Of a DNA stretch of 64,000 nt, positions 18,770 to 27,220 are shown piece after piece; the first letter of the stretch is position 1; every line of letters starts with the position of its first letter. The DNA lies in assembly GCA_964371405.1 (NCBI GenBank), contig CAYJLV010000017.1:8188-72187 (forward strand), in the 5' to 3' direction. The DNA comes from JAMHWF01 sp964371405 (GTDB lineage: Bacteria; Pseudomonadota; Gammaproteobacteria; Burkholderiales; Burkholderiaceae_C). Position numbers and translations under genes: made by a program. Below the pieces are notes generated by a model. That model was given only the letters and a program-made list of their open reading frames with translations, was not told where the DNA came from and did not search any database.

Positions 18770-20479
18770 CTAGCGAGGCAGGAAGAGCAGCCAATAGACG
18801 AGCAGCGCGTTCAGCAGCAGCGACACGCCGGCGACGAGCTTCCACCACGCGAGCGGATCGCGCGCAACGAGCGGTGTCGCCGCGAGCACACCGACCGGCC
18901 GCGACGCGCCGCGTTCGAGCGCGAGCAGCAGTTCCTCGGCCGTCTCGAAACGCTGCCGCGCATCGAGCGCGACGGCCTTGGCCACCAGATGGTCGAGCCA
19001 GATCGGCACATCGGGGCGGATGCGCGAGAGCGGCTGCGGGTCGCGCCGGTAGCGCGCGCGCTGGTACGGCTCGATCTCGCCGTACGGCAGGCGGCCGCCG
19101 AGCCAGCGGTACAGCGTGACGCCGAGCGCATACAGGTCGCTCGCCGCATCGGCCGGCGCGCCGCTCCACTGCTCGGGGTTGATGTAGCTGGGCGTGCCCG
19201 CGTGCAACTCGCGCGCCGCCGCGCTCTCGCGCCCCGACAGCGCGACGCCGAGGTCGAGCACACGCCAGCGGCCGTCGGCGCCAAGGTGCAGGTTGGCCGG
19301 CTTGATGTCGCGATGCACGACGCCCTGGCGGTGCAGCCGGCCGAGCGCGCGCGTGATCTCGACCCCCGCCGCGACGACTTCGGCGACACCGCAGCGCTCG
19401 CCCGCGTCGAGCATCTGCTCGAGCGTGCGGCCGTCGTGCCAGTCGTAGACGGCATAGAGCGCCGTCGCGCCCGCCGTGTCATGCGCGCGCACCAGGCCAC
19501 GAGCATCGCGCTCGGTGACACGCTGCGCGAGCCAGGCCTCGTGCACCAGCATCGAGCGTTCCTCGGCATCTGCGGCACGCGACTCGTGCAGCGTCTTCAG
19601 CACGACCTGCGCCTGCGACGCTGCGGCGCGGGCGCGGTAGAGGCGGTGCACGCCGGTGTCGGCGAGCGGCGCCGTCACCAGGTAGCCGTCGATGCGGTCG
19701 CCGGCGCGCAGGCGTGGCGGCACGGGCAGGCCGCGCGCGCGCGCAACCTCGTCCTGCAGGCGCGCGGCATCGAGGCCGAGCACGCGCACAACGACCGCCG
19801 TCGCGTTGTCGCGCGCGCCGGCGGCGAGCGCCGCATCGACGATGGCGTCGCTCGCCTGCTGCGCACCGCCCTGCGCGGCGAGCTCGGCCAGATGCTGCGG
19901 CCGCAGCACGCCGTGCACGCCGTCGCTGGTCAGCACGAAGGCGTCGCCGATCGCGGCGTCGCCCTGCAGATAGTCGACGCGCACTCCGTCGTCGAGGCCG
20001 AGCGCACGCGTCAGCCGACTGCGCTGGTCGGGGTGGCTCCAGGCGTGGTCGTGCGTGAGCAGCTGGATCTCGGCGCCCGCCAGGCGCCAGACGCGCGTGT
20101 CGCCGATATGCGCGACGGTCCATCCCTGTCCGTGCAGAACGAGCGCGCTCAGCGTCGTCAATGCCGACGTGTCGGCGCCGGCACCTTCGTGTCGGCGGTT
20201 GTGCGCAACGAGCCAGCCGTTCTGCGCGCCGATCAGGCGGTCGAGCGCGACCGTCGTCTCCCAGGTCGGCGGCGTCGCGAACCAGTCGACCAGCAGGCCG
20301 AGCACGCTGGTCTGCGCAGCTTCGCGGCCGCGCCCGCCGCTGCTCACGCCATCGGCGATCACGGCGATCACGCCCGGCAGCGCGTCGCCCGGCTCCGAGC
20401 AGCGCACGCCGGCGCAGTCCTCGTTGATCTCGCGCGGGCCGCGACGGCTCGCGTGGCCGATCTCGACGTGAAAGCTCAT
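18770..20479 (-). CDS. PP2C phosphatase-Ser/Thr kinase fusion of the nitrate cluster
   Basis: This 569-aa protein starts MSFHVEIGHASRRGPREINED after an AAGGAGG ribosome site. The N-terminal half is a PP2C-type phosphatase (EINEDCAG, VIADGVSSGG, LTSDGVHGV, GARDNATAVVV). From about residue 260 comes a Hanks-type kinase: the Lys in VVLKTLHES, catalytic loop VVHRDIKPANLHLG, DLG in place of DFG, and GTPSYINPEQW. The C-terminus is one membrane helix followed only by LFLPR, so the enzyme is probably tethered facing the cytoplasm. Its place between the nitrate transporter and nirB mirrors the PA1781-PA1783 region of Pseudomonas aeruginosa. The targets are unknown, and the transporter or NirB are candidates by context. 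Confidence 0.9.
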   Translation of the reverse strand: MSFHVEIGHASRRGPREINEDCAGVRCSEPGDALPGVIAVIADGVSSGGRGREAAQTSVLGLLVDWFATPPTWETTVALDRLIGAQNGWLVAHNRRHEGAGADTSALTTLSALVLHGQGWTVAHIGDTRVWRLAGAEIQLLTHDHAWSHPDQRSRLTRALGLDDGVRVDYLQGDAAIGDAFVLTSDGVHGVLRPQHLAELAAQGGAQQASDAIVDAALAAGARDNATAVVVRVLGLDAARLQDEVARARGLPVPPRLRAGDRIDGYLVTAPLADTGVHRLYRARAAASQAQVVLKTLHESRAADAEERSMLVHEAWLAQRVTERDARGLVRAHDTAGATALYAVYDWHDGRTLEQMLDAGERCGVAEVVAAGVEITRALGRLHRQGVVHRDIKPANLHLGADGRWRVLDLGVALSGRESAAARELHAGTPSYINPEQWSGAPADAASDLYALGVTLYRWLGGRLPYGEIEPYQRARYRRDPQPLSRIRPDVPIWLDHLVAKAVALDARQRFETAEELLLALERGASRPVGVLAATPLVARDPLAWWKLVAGVSLLLNALLVYWLLFLPR

Positions 20480-20502
20480 TGGACCTCCTTGGCGCTGCGC
20501 GC

Positions 20503-20538
20503 CGTCCCCCCGAGGGGGAGCGAGCGCCTTCGGAGCGG
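20503..20538. repeat. REP-like palindromic intergenic element
   Basis: A compact pair of palindromes, CCCCC-CGA-GGGGG followed by AGCGCCTTCGGAGCG, lies between the kinase and nirB genes. The first arm has the form of the short GC-rich repeats seen between genes in many Burkholderiales. Its function is unknown. Lying between divergent promoters, it could limit read-through. Confidence 0.5.
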
Positions 20539-20586
20539 CCGTGCGACGCTCATCGGTCGATTCTCGCCCTTGCCCCACGCGCCGAC

Positions 20587-20602
20587 TGGCACCCCTCTTG
20601 CT
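20587..20602 (+). promoter_or_regulatory. Sigma-54 promoter of nirBD-nasA
   Basis: TGGCAC-N5-TTGCT is an exact match to the sigma-54 -24/-12 consensus, and it is followed by TTT. Transcription should begin near 20613-20614, about 15 bases before the nirB ATG. Sigma-54 promoters need an enhancer-binding activator. Nitrogen control through NtrC is the usual case for assimilatory nitrite reductase operons. I do not recognise a clear NtrC site in the 100 bp upstream. Confidence 0.85.
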
Positions 20603-20628
20603 TTTGAACGCCCCGTGGAGTCGAAGTC

Positions 20629-23064
20629 ATGAAGAAGATGAAGCTGGTGATGGTCGGCAACGGCATGGCCGGCGTGCGCACGCTCGAAGAGCTGCTCAAG
20701 ATCGCACCCGATCTGTACGAGATCACCGTGTTCGGCGCCGAGCCGCACCCCAACTACAACCGCATCCTGCTCAGCCCGGTGCTCGCCGGCGAGCAGACGC
20801 TCGACGAGATCGTCCTCAACCCGCTCACCTGGTACGTCGAGCACGGCATCACGCTGCACCTGGGCCGCACCGTGGTCGAGATCGATCGCAAGCGCCGCGT
20901 CGTACGCGCCGACGACGGCACAGAGGCCGAGTACGACCGCCTGCTGCTGGCGACCGGCTCCAAGCCCTTCATCCCGCCTGTGCCCGGCACCGACCTCGCC
21001 GGCGTCGTCGCCTACCGCGACATCGCCGACACCGAGGCGATGATCGACGCGGCGGCGAAGTACCGCCACGCCGTCGTGATCGGCGGCGGCCTGCTCGGCC
21101 TCGAAGCCGCCAACGGCCTGATGCTGCGCGGCATGGACGTGACCGTCGTGCACCTCATGCCGTGGCTGATGGAGCGCCAGCTCGACGACGCCGCCGCGAC
21201 CCTGCTGCGCGAGTCGCTGGAGAAGCGCGGCCTCAAGTTCCTGATCGGTGCGCAGACCGAGGCGCTGCAGGGCGGCGCCGACGGCCGCGTCGAGGCGGTG
21301 CGGTTCAAGGACGGCAGCCAGACGCCGGCCGAGCTGGTCGTGATGGCCGCCGGCATCCGGCCCAACACCGAGCTGGCGCAGAAGATCGGCCTGCACGTCG
21401 ACCGCGGCATCGTCGTCAGCGACACGATGCAGACCGTGACCGACCCGCGCGTCTACTCGGTCGGCGAGTGCGCCGCGCACCGCGGCGTCGCCTACGGCCT
21501 GGTCGCGCCGCTGTTCGAGCAGGGCCGTGTCTGCGCCACGCACCTGGCGCAGTTCGGCATCGGACGCTACACCGGCTCGGCGCTCTCGACCAAGCTCAAG
21601 GTCACGGGCATCGACCTGTTCTCGGCCGGCAACTTCATGGGCGGTGACGACTGCGACGAGATCGTGATGAGCGATCCAGCCGGCGGCGTCTACAAGAAGC
21701 TCGTGCTCAAGGACGACAGGCTCGTCGGCGCCTGCCTCTACGGCGACACCGTCGACGGTTCGTGGTACTTCAAGCTGCTGCGCGAGGGCCGCCGCATCGC
21801 CGACATCCGCGACCGCCTGATGTTCGGCGAATCGAACATCGGCGACGCCGGCCACGAAGGCCACAGCAAGGCCGCCGCGATGGCGCCGACCGACGAGGTC
21901 TGCGGCTGCAACGGCGTCACCAAGGGCGCGATCTGCAAGGCGATCAAGGACAAGGGCCTGTTCACGCTCGAAGAGGTGCGCAGGCACACCAAGGCGAGCG
22001 CGTCGTGCGGCTCGTGCACCGGGCTGGTCGAGCAACTGCTGATGGCCACCGCCGGCGGCGACTACTCGAAGCCGCCGACGAAGAAGGCGATATGCGGCTG
22101 CACCGACCACAGCCACCAGGACGTGCGCGACGCGATCCGCGAGCACCACCTGTTGACGATCGACGGCGTGTACCGCTTCATGGAATGGCGCACGCCCAAC
22201 GGCTGCGCCTCGTGCCGGCCGGCCGTCAACTACTACCTGATCAGCACCTGGCCGAAGCAGGCGCAGGACGACCCGCAGAGCCGCTTCGTCAACGAGCGCA
22301 GCCACGCCAACATCCAGAAGGACGGCACCTACTCCGTCGTGCCGCGCATGTGGGGCGGCGAGACGACGGCCGACGAACTGCGGCGCATCGCCGATGTGGT
22401 CGACAAGTACGGGATTCCGACCGTCAAGGTCACGGGCGGCCAGCGTATCGACCTGCTCGGCGTGAAGAAGGAAGACCTGCCCGGCGTCTGGAAGGACATC
22501 GGCATGCCCAGCGGCCACGCCTACGCGAAAGCGCTGCGCACCGTGAAGACCTGCGTCGGCAGCGAGTGGTGCCGCTTCGGCACGCAGGACTCGACGCGCA
22601 TGGGCAAGGACCTCGAGCGCGCGCTGTGGCGCATGTACGCGCCGCACAAGGTCAAGCTCGCCGTCAGCGGGTGCCCGCGCAACTGCGCCGAAGCCGGCAT
22701 CAAGGACGTCGGCGTGATCGGCGTCGACTCGGGCTGGGAGATCTACGTCGCCGGCAACGGCGGCATCAAGACGGAGGTCGCGCAGTTCCTCGTCAAGCTC
22801 AAGACCGCCGCCGAGGTGCTCGAATACGCCGGCGCTTTCCTGCAGCTCTACCGCGAGGAAGGCTGGTATCTCGAGCGCACCTGCCACTGGGTCGCGCGCG
22901 TCGGGCTCGACCACGTCAAGGCGAAGGTCCTCGACGACGCGGCCGGGCGCAAGGCGCTGTGGGAGCGGCTGCAGTTCAGCCTCGACGGCGAGCCCGACCC
23001 CTGGTTCGATTTCGGCAAGGCCGGCGTCGACGAGCGGCAATTCACGCCGGTGGGAGCGCTGTGA
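20629..23064 (+). CDS. nirB: Assimilatory nitrite reductase [NAD(P)H], large subunit
   Basis: NirB reduces nitrite to ammonium with electrons from NAD(P)H in the cytoplasm. The 811-aa protein has an N-terminal FAD/NAD domain (VMVGNGMAGVRTLEEL; VVIGGGLLGLEAANGL), then a BFD-like [2Fe-2S] domain starting at C425 (VCGCNGVTKGAICKAI) and a second Cys-rich segment (AICGCTDHSH...GCASCRPAV). The C-terminal half is the sirohaem/[4Fe-4S] domain with C642 and C648 (TCVGSEWC) and C682 and C686 (SGCPRNCAEAG). An ATG three codons later would also fit. The stop overlaps the nirD start (TGATG). The operon runs from a sigma-54 promoter through nirD and nasA. Confidence 0.97.
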   Translation: MKKMKLVMVGNGMAGVRTLEELLKIAPDLYEITVFGAEPHPNYNRILLSPVLAGEQTLDEIVLNPLTWYVEHGITLHLGRTVVEIDRKRRVVRADDGTEAEYDRLLLATGSKPFIPPVPGTDLAGVVAYRDIADTEAMIDAAAKYRHAVVIGGGLLGLEAANGLMLRGMDVTVVHLMPWLMERQLDDAAATLLRESLEKRGLKFLIGAQTEALQGGADGRVEAVRFKDGSQTPAELVVMAAGIRPNTELAQKIGLHVDRGIVVSDTMQTVTDPRVYSVGECAAHRGVAYGLVAPLFEQGRVCATHLAQFGIGRYTGSALSTKLKVTGIDLFSAGNFMGGDDCDEIVMSDPAGGVYKKLVLKDDRLVGACLYGDTVDGSWYFKLLREGRRIADIRDRLMFGESNIGDAGHEGHSKAAAMAPTDEVCGCNGVTKGAICKAIKDKGLFTLEEVRRHTKASASCGSCTGLVEQLLMATAGGDYSKPPTKKAICGCTDHSHQDVRDAIREHHLLTIDGVYRFMEWRTPNGCASCRPAVNYYLISTWPKQAQDDPQSRFVNERSHANIQKDGTYSVVPRMWGGETTADELRRIADVVDKYGIPTVKVTGGQRIDLLGVKKEDLPGVWKDIGMPSGHAYAKALRTVKTCVGSEWCRFGTQDSTRMGKDLERALWRMYAPHKVKLAVSGCPRNCAEAGIKDVGVIGVDSGWEIYVAGNGGIKTEVAQFLVKLKTAAEVLEYAGAFLQLYREEGWYLERTCHWVARVGLDHVKAKVLDDAAGRKALWERLQFSLDGEPDPWFDFGKAGVDERQFTPVGAL

Positions 23065-23423
23065 TGAAGGACTGGAAACCGATCTGCCGCGTCGACGACA
23101 TCCCGCTGCTCGGCGCGCGCCGCGTCGCGCGGCCGCACGGCGGCGACGTCGCCGTGTTCCGCAACGCCGAAGGCCGCGTCTTCGCGCTGATCGACCGCTG
23201 CCCGCACCAGGGCGGGCCGCTGTCGCAGGGCATCGTGTTCGGCGACAGCGTCGCCTGCCCGCTGCACAACTGGACGATCGGTCTGGACGACGGATGCGCC
23301 AGGGCACCCGACGTCGGCTGCGCGCAGCGCTTCACGGTGCGCGTCGGCGACGACGGCATCGTCTCGCTCGACGCCGACGAGCTGGCGACGTTGGCGATCG
23401 ACGACGCGAACGCGGTTGTCTGA
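23064..23423 (+). CDS. nirD: Nitrite reductase small subunit, Rieske type
   Basis: This 119-aa Rieske-fold partner of NirB starts MKDWKPICRVDDIP. Both cluster-binding boxes are complete: C-x-H in DRCPHQGGPLS and C-x2-H in ACPLHNWTIGLDDG. It can therefore hold a [2Fe-2S] cluster, whereas some enterobacterial NirD proteins have lost the ligands. The start overlaps the nirB stop. It is followed after 5 bp by nasA, so all three are read together. Confidence 0.95.
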   Translation: MKDWKPICRVDDIPLLGARRVARPHGGDVAVFRNAEGRVFALIDRCPHQGGPLSQGIVFGDSVACPLHNWTIGLDDGCARAPDVGCAQRFTVRVGDDGIVSLDADELATLAIDDANAVV

Positions 23424-23428
23424 GCGAC

Positions 23429-26194
23429 GTGACCGAGACGAGATCCACCTGCCCCTACTGCGGCGTCGGCTGCGGTGTCGTCATCGAGAGCGACGGCGCG
23501 CAGATCACCGGCGTGCGCGGCGATCCGGAGCACCCGGCCAACTTCGGGCGGCTGTGCAGCAAGGGCAGCACACTGCATCTCACCGCCGCCGCGCCGATCA
23601 CGCTGCAGGCGCGGCTGCTGCACCCACAGCGCCGCGTTGTGCGAGGCGGCGCTCTCGAACGCGTCGGCTGGGACGCAGCGCTCGACGACGCCGCCGAGCG
23701 TTTCGCGCGCGCGATCGAGCGCCATGGCCCCGACGCCGTCGGCCTCTACGTCTCGGGCCAGTTGCTGACGGAGGACTACTACGTCTTCAACAAGCTCGCC
23801 AAGGGGCTGCTCGGCACCAACAACATCGACACCAACTCGCGGCTGTGCATGAGCAGCGCCGTCGCCGGCTACAAGGCGACGCTCGGCGCCGACGCGCCGC
23901 CGGCCTGCTACGACGACCTGAACCACGCCGACTGCGTCTTCATCGCCGGCTCGAACCCGGCGTGCGCGCATCCGGTCCTGATGCGCCGTCTCGAAGACGC
24001 ACGCCGCGCCCGGCCGGCGATGAAGATCGTCGTCGTCGATCCGCGCCGCACCGAGACCGCCGAGATGGCCGACCTGCACCTGCAGATCGAACCCGGCAGC
24101 GACGTCGCGCTGTTCCACGCGATGCTCCACGTCATGCTGTGGGACGGCCTCGTCGACACGGCGTACATCGCCGCGCACACGACGGGCTTCGACGCGCTGA
24201 AGGCGCGCGTTCGCGACTGCACTCCGAAAGACGCCGCCGCACTGTGCGGCATCGACGAGGCGGCGCTGGTGCAGGCCGCGCGCTGGTTCGCACAGCCCGG
24301 CAGCGCGACACTGTCGCTGTATTGCCAGGGGCTGAACCAGAGCTCGAACGGCACGGCCAAGAACGCGGCGCTGATCAACCTGCACCTCGCCACCGGCCAG
24401 ATCGGCAAGCCGGGCGCCGGCCCGTTTTCGCTCACCGGTCAGCCCAACGCGATGGGCGGGCGCGAAGTCGGCGGCCTCGCAAACCTGCTGTCGGCGCACC
24501 GCGACCTGGCGAACGCGCAACATCGCGCCGAAGTGGCCCGGCTGTGGGGTGTGGCCGACGTGCCGGCGGCGCCGGGCAGGACGGCCGTCGAGATGTTCCA
24601 GGCTGCGGCTGACGGCGAGATCAAGGCCCTGTGGATCGCTTGCACCAACCCGGCGCAGTCGCTGCCCGACCAGGCGACGGTGCGCCGCGCGCTCGAGCGA
24701 GCCGAGTTCGTCGTCGTGCAGGAAGCCTTTGCTACAACGGCCACCTGCGCGTTCGCCGACCTGCTGCTGCCGGCGTCGAGCTGGGGCGAGAAGGACGGCA
24801 CCGTGACCAACAGCGAGCGCCGCATCAGCCGCGTGCGCCCGGCCGTCGCGGCGCCGGGCGAGGCGCGCGCCGACTGGGCGATCGGCGTCGATTTCGCGCA
24901 GCGCCTCGAGGCCCGTCTGCGCCCCGGCGCGCCGACATTGTTCCGCTATGCCGACGCCGAGTCGGTATGGAACGAGCACCGCGAATCGACGCGCGGCCGC
25001 GACCTCGACATCACGGGCCTCGACTACGCGACGCTCGAACGCGCGCCGCAGCAGTGGCCTTTCCCCCGGGGCGCGAGCGCAGGCCGCGCCCGGTTGTACG
25101 AAGACGGCGTGTTCCCGACCGCCGACGGCCGCGCGCGCTTCGCCGACGTGGCGTTCCGGCCACCCGCCGAGGCACGCGACGCACGCTACCCGTACGCGCT
25201 GAACACAGGCCGGCTGCGCGACCAGTGGCACGGCATGAGCCGCAGCGGCACGCTCGGCCGGCTGTTCGGTCACGAGCCGGAGCCGGCGATCGAGCTGCAT
25301 CCGCGCGATCTCGCGCGTCAGGGGCTCGCCGAAGGCGAACTGGTACACGTCACGTCGCGGCGCGCCACCATCGTGCTGCCGGCGCGCGCCAGCGCGCGGC
25401 AGGCACCGAACCAGGCCTTCGTCGCGATGCACTGGGGCGAAGAGTTCGTCTCGGGGCACAGCAGCAGCGGCACGCGCAGCACGGGCGTCAATGCGCTCAC
25501 GTCGCCGGCGCTGTGCCCGCAATCGAAGCAGCCCGAGCTCAAGCACGCCGCAGTCAAGCTGGTGAAGGCCGAGCTGCCGTGGCGGCTGCTCGGCGCCGCG
25601 TGGCTGCCGGCATCGGCAGCGCTGGCGGCGCGCGAAGCGCTCAAGCCGCTGATGGCGTCGTTCGCCTATGCGAGCTGCGTGCCGTTCGGCCGCGAACGCG
25701 ACGGCGTGCTGTTCCGCGCCGCGGCGCACGAGGCCGCGCCCGAGGCGCTCCTCGCGCAGATCGAGGCGCTGCTGAGCCTGGCCGGCGCCGACGTGCTGCG
25801 CTATGCCGACCGCCGGCGCGGCCAGCGCCGCAGCATGCGGCTGGCCGGCGCCGGCGACACGGCGCGGCTCGACGCCTTCCTGCTCGCCGGCGACACCAGC
25901 GCCGAATCGTGGATCAAGACCCTGCTGCAGGGCGGCCAGCCGGCGCAGCGCTACGGCCGGCGGCTGCTCTCGCCGGGCGCCAAGGCGCCGCTCGCAGTGC
26001 GGCCGCGCGGCCGCGAGGTGTGTTCGTGCATCGGCGTCGCCGAGCCCGAGATCGACGCCGAGCTGGCGCGCTGCGACGGCGACGCCGACGTGCGCCTCGC
26101 GCAACTGCAGCGCCGCCTGCGCTGCGGCACCCAGTGCGGCAGCTGCGTCCCCGAGCTGCGACGCCTCGCGCAGCGCCACGCCGTCGCGGCCTGA
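23429..26194 (+). CDS. nasA: Assimilatory nitrate reductase catalytic subunit
   Basis: This cytoplasmic molybdopterin enzyme reduces nitrate to nitrite. GTG at 23429 gives 921 aa and starts just before the N-terminal [4Fe-4S] motif C8-x2-C11-x3-C15 (CPYCGVGCG) with the distal C43 (GRLCSKG). Mo-bis-MGD segments follow (TNSRLCMSSAVAGY, GSNPACAHPV, DPRRTETA, TGQPNAMGGREVGG, LLLPASSWGEKDGT). The C-terminal ~60 residues are a BFD-like [2Fe-2S] domain (VCSCIGVAEPEIDAE...CGTQCGSCVPEL) that takes electrons from a reductase, as in Klebsiella NasA. No separate NasB reductase gene is present. Five bp separate it from nirD. It depends on molybdopterin, for which mog is encoded 6 kb away. Confidence 0.96.
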   Translation: MTETRSTCPYCGVGCGVVIESDGAQITGVRGDPEHPANFGRLCSKGSTLHLTAAAPITLQARLLHPQRRVVRGGALERVGWDAALDDAAERFARAIERHGPDAVGLYVSGQLLTEDYYVFNKLAKGLLGTNNIDTNSRLCMSSAVAGYKATLGADAPPACYDDLNHADCVFIAGSNPACAHPVLMRRLEDARRARPAMKIVVVDPRRTETAEMADLHLQIEPGSDVALFHAMLHVMLWDGLVDTAYIAAHTTGFDALKARVRDCTPKDAAALCGIDEAALVQAARWFAQPGSATLSLYCQGLNQSSNGTAKNAALINLHLATGQIGKPGAGPFSLTGQPNAMGGREVGGLANLLSAHRDLANAQHRAEVARLWGVADVPAAPGRTAVEMFQAAADGEIKALWIACTNPAQSLPDQATVRRALERAEFVVVQEAFATTATCAFADLLLPASSWGEKDGTVTNSERRISRVRPAVAAPGEARADWAIGVDFAQRLEARLRPGAPTLFRYADAESVWNEHRESTRGRDLDITGLDYATLERAPQQWPFPRGASAGRARLYEDGVFPTADGRARFADVAFRPPAEARDARYPYALNTGRLRDQWHGMSRSGTLGRLFGHEPEPAIELHPRDLARQGLAEGELVHVTSRRATIVLPARASARQAPNQAFVAMHWGEEFVSGHSSSGTRSTGVNALTSPALCPQSKQPELKHAAVKLVKAELPWRLLGAAWLPASAALAAREALKPLMASFAYASCVPFGRERDGVLFRAAAHEAAPEALLAQIEALLSLAGADVLRYADRRRGQRRSMRLAGAGDTARLDAFLLAGDTSAESWIKTLLQGGQPAQRYGRRLLSPGAKAPLAVRPRGREVCSCIGVAEPEIDAELARCDGDADVRLAQLQRRLRCGTQCGSCVPELRRLAQRHAVAA

Positions 26195-26251
26195 TACTCG
26201 GGCGTGCGGGCCTGCTTCTTGCGAAACTCCGCGCAGCATCAATCGAAGACA

Positions 26252-27211
26252 ATGAGCATCGCGCAGTACCTCAAGGAGATCGGCCGCGGCAAGGACGGCG
26301 CGCGATCGCTGACGCGTGCGCAGGCCCACGACCTGATGTCGCAGCTGCTCGACGGTCGCGTCACCGATCTCGAGACCGGCGCGTTCGCGCTGGCGATGCG
26401 CATCAAGGGCGAGTCGGTCGACGAGCTGAAGGGCTTCGTCGACGCGGCGAGCGAACGCTGCATCGAGCTGCGCTGCACGCGCCCGTTCGTGCTGCTGCCG
26501 TCGTACAACGGCGCGCGCCGGCTGCCCAACCTGACGCCGCTGCTCGCGCTGCTGCTGGCACAGGAAGGCGTGCCGGTCCTCGTGCACGGCGCGGCGCACG
26601 ACCCGGTGCGCGTCACGACGGCCGACGTATTCCACGACCTCGGCCTGCCGCTCGCGCGCGATGCCGCCGAAATCGAGACCGCCTGGGCGCGCCACGAGCC
26701 GGCCTTCGTGCGCATCGACGCGCTGTGCCCGCCGCTGGCGCGGCTGCTCGACGTGCGCTGGGTCGTCGGGCTGCGCAACTCGGGCCACACCGTCGCCAAG
26801 CTGCTCAACCCCTACGCCGATGCGCCGGCGCTGCGCGTCGTCAATCACACGCACCCGGAGTACGCCGCACTGCTCGCCGACTACGTGCGCGACACGCGCG
26901 CCGACGCGATGCTGTTGCGCGGCACCGAGGGCGAGCCGTTCGCCGACCCGCGGCGCCAGCCGCGCGTCGACGCCTTCCTGCACGGCGAGCTGTGCGCCGA
27001 GCTGTCGGTGCCGGCGCGCGAAGGCGTGCTCGCCGAGCTGCCCGTGCTGCCACGCGAGACCGATGCTGCGACGACGGCGGTGTACATCCAGTCCGTCGTC
27101 AGCGGCGCGACGCCGGCTCCCGCGCCGCTGCTGCAGCAGGTCGAAACGCTCTGCCGCGCGCTGGCGCTCGGCGGCGCACCGCGGGAGCGGCTGAAGCGCC
27201 CGCGCCGATAA
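26252..27211 (+). CDS. ybiB: YbiB/TrpD2-family DNA-binding protein
   Basis: This 319-aa homologue of anthranilate phosphoribosyltransferase (MSIAQYLKEIGRGKDGARSL, then LPNLTPLLALLLAQEGVPVLVHG and LRNSGHTVAKLLNP) lacks the PRPP-binding glycine motif of TrpD (GTGGD). YbiB proteins (TrpD2) bind nucleic acid and are LexA-controlled in E. coli. The gene often trails the nirBD-nasA operon in betaproteobacteria, as here, 57 bp after nasA. Its role in nitrate metabolism, if any, is unknown. An ATG 48 bases upstream is less likely. Confidence 0.85.
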   Translation: MSIAQYLKEIGRGKDGARSLTRAQAHDLMSQLLDGRVTDLETGAFALAMRIKGESVDELKGFVDAASERCIELRCTRPFVLLPSYNGARRLPNLTPLLALLLAQEGVPVLVHGAAHDPVRVTTADVFHDLGLPLARDAAEIETAWARHEPAFVRIDALCPPLARLLDVRWVVGLRNSGHTVAKLLNPYADAPALRVVNHTHPEYAALLADYVRDTRADAMLLRGTEGEPFADPRRQPRVDAFLHGELCAELSVPAREGVLAELPVLPRETDAATTAVYIQSVVSGATPAPAPLLQQVETLCRALALGGAPRERLKRPRR

Positions 27212-27220
27212 TCGGCGCCG

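Noticed and set aside
20476..23307. Minus-strand open frame of about 943 codons opposite nirB
   Set aside because: It is a shadow of nirB with no start context and with low-complexity Arg/Ala composition.
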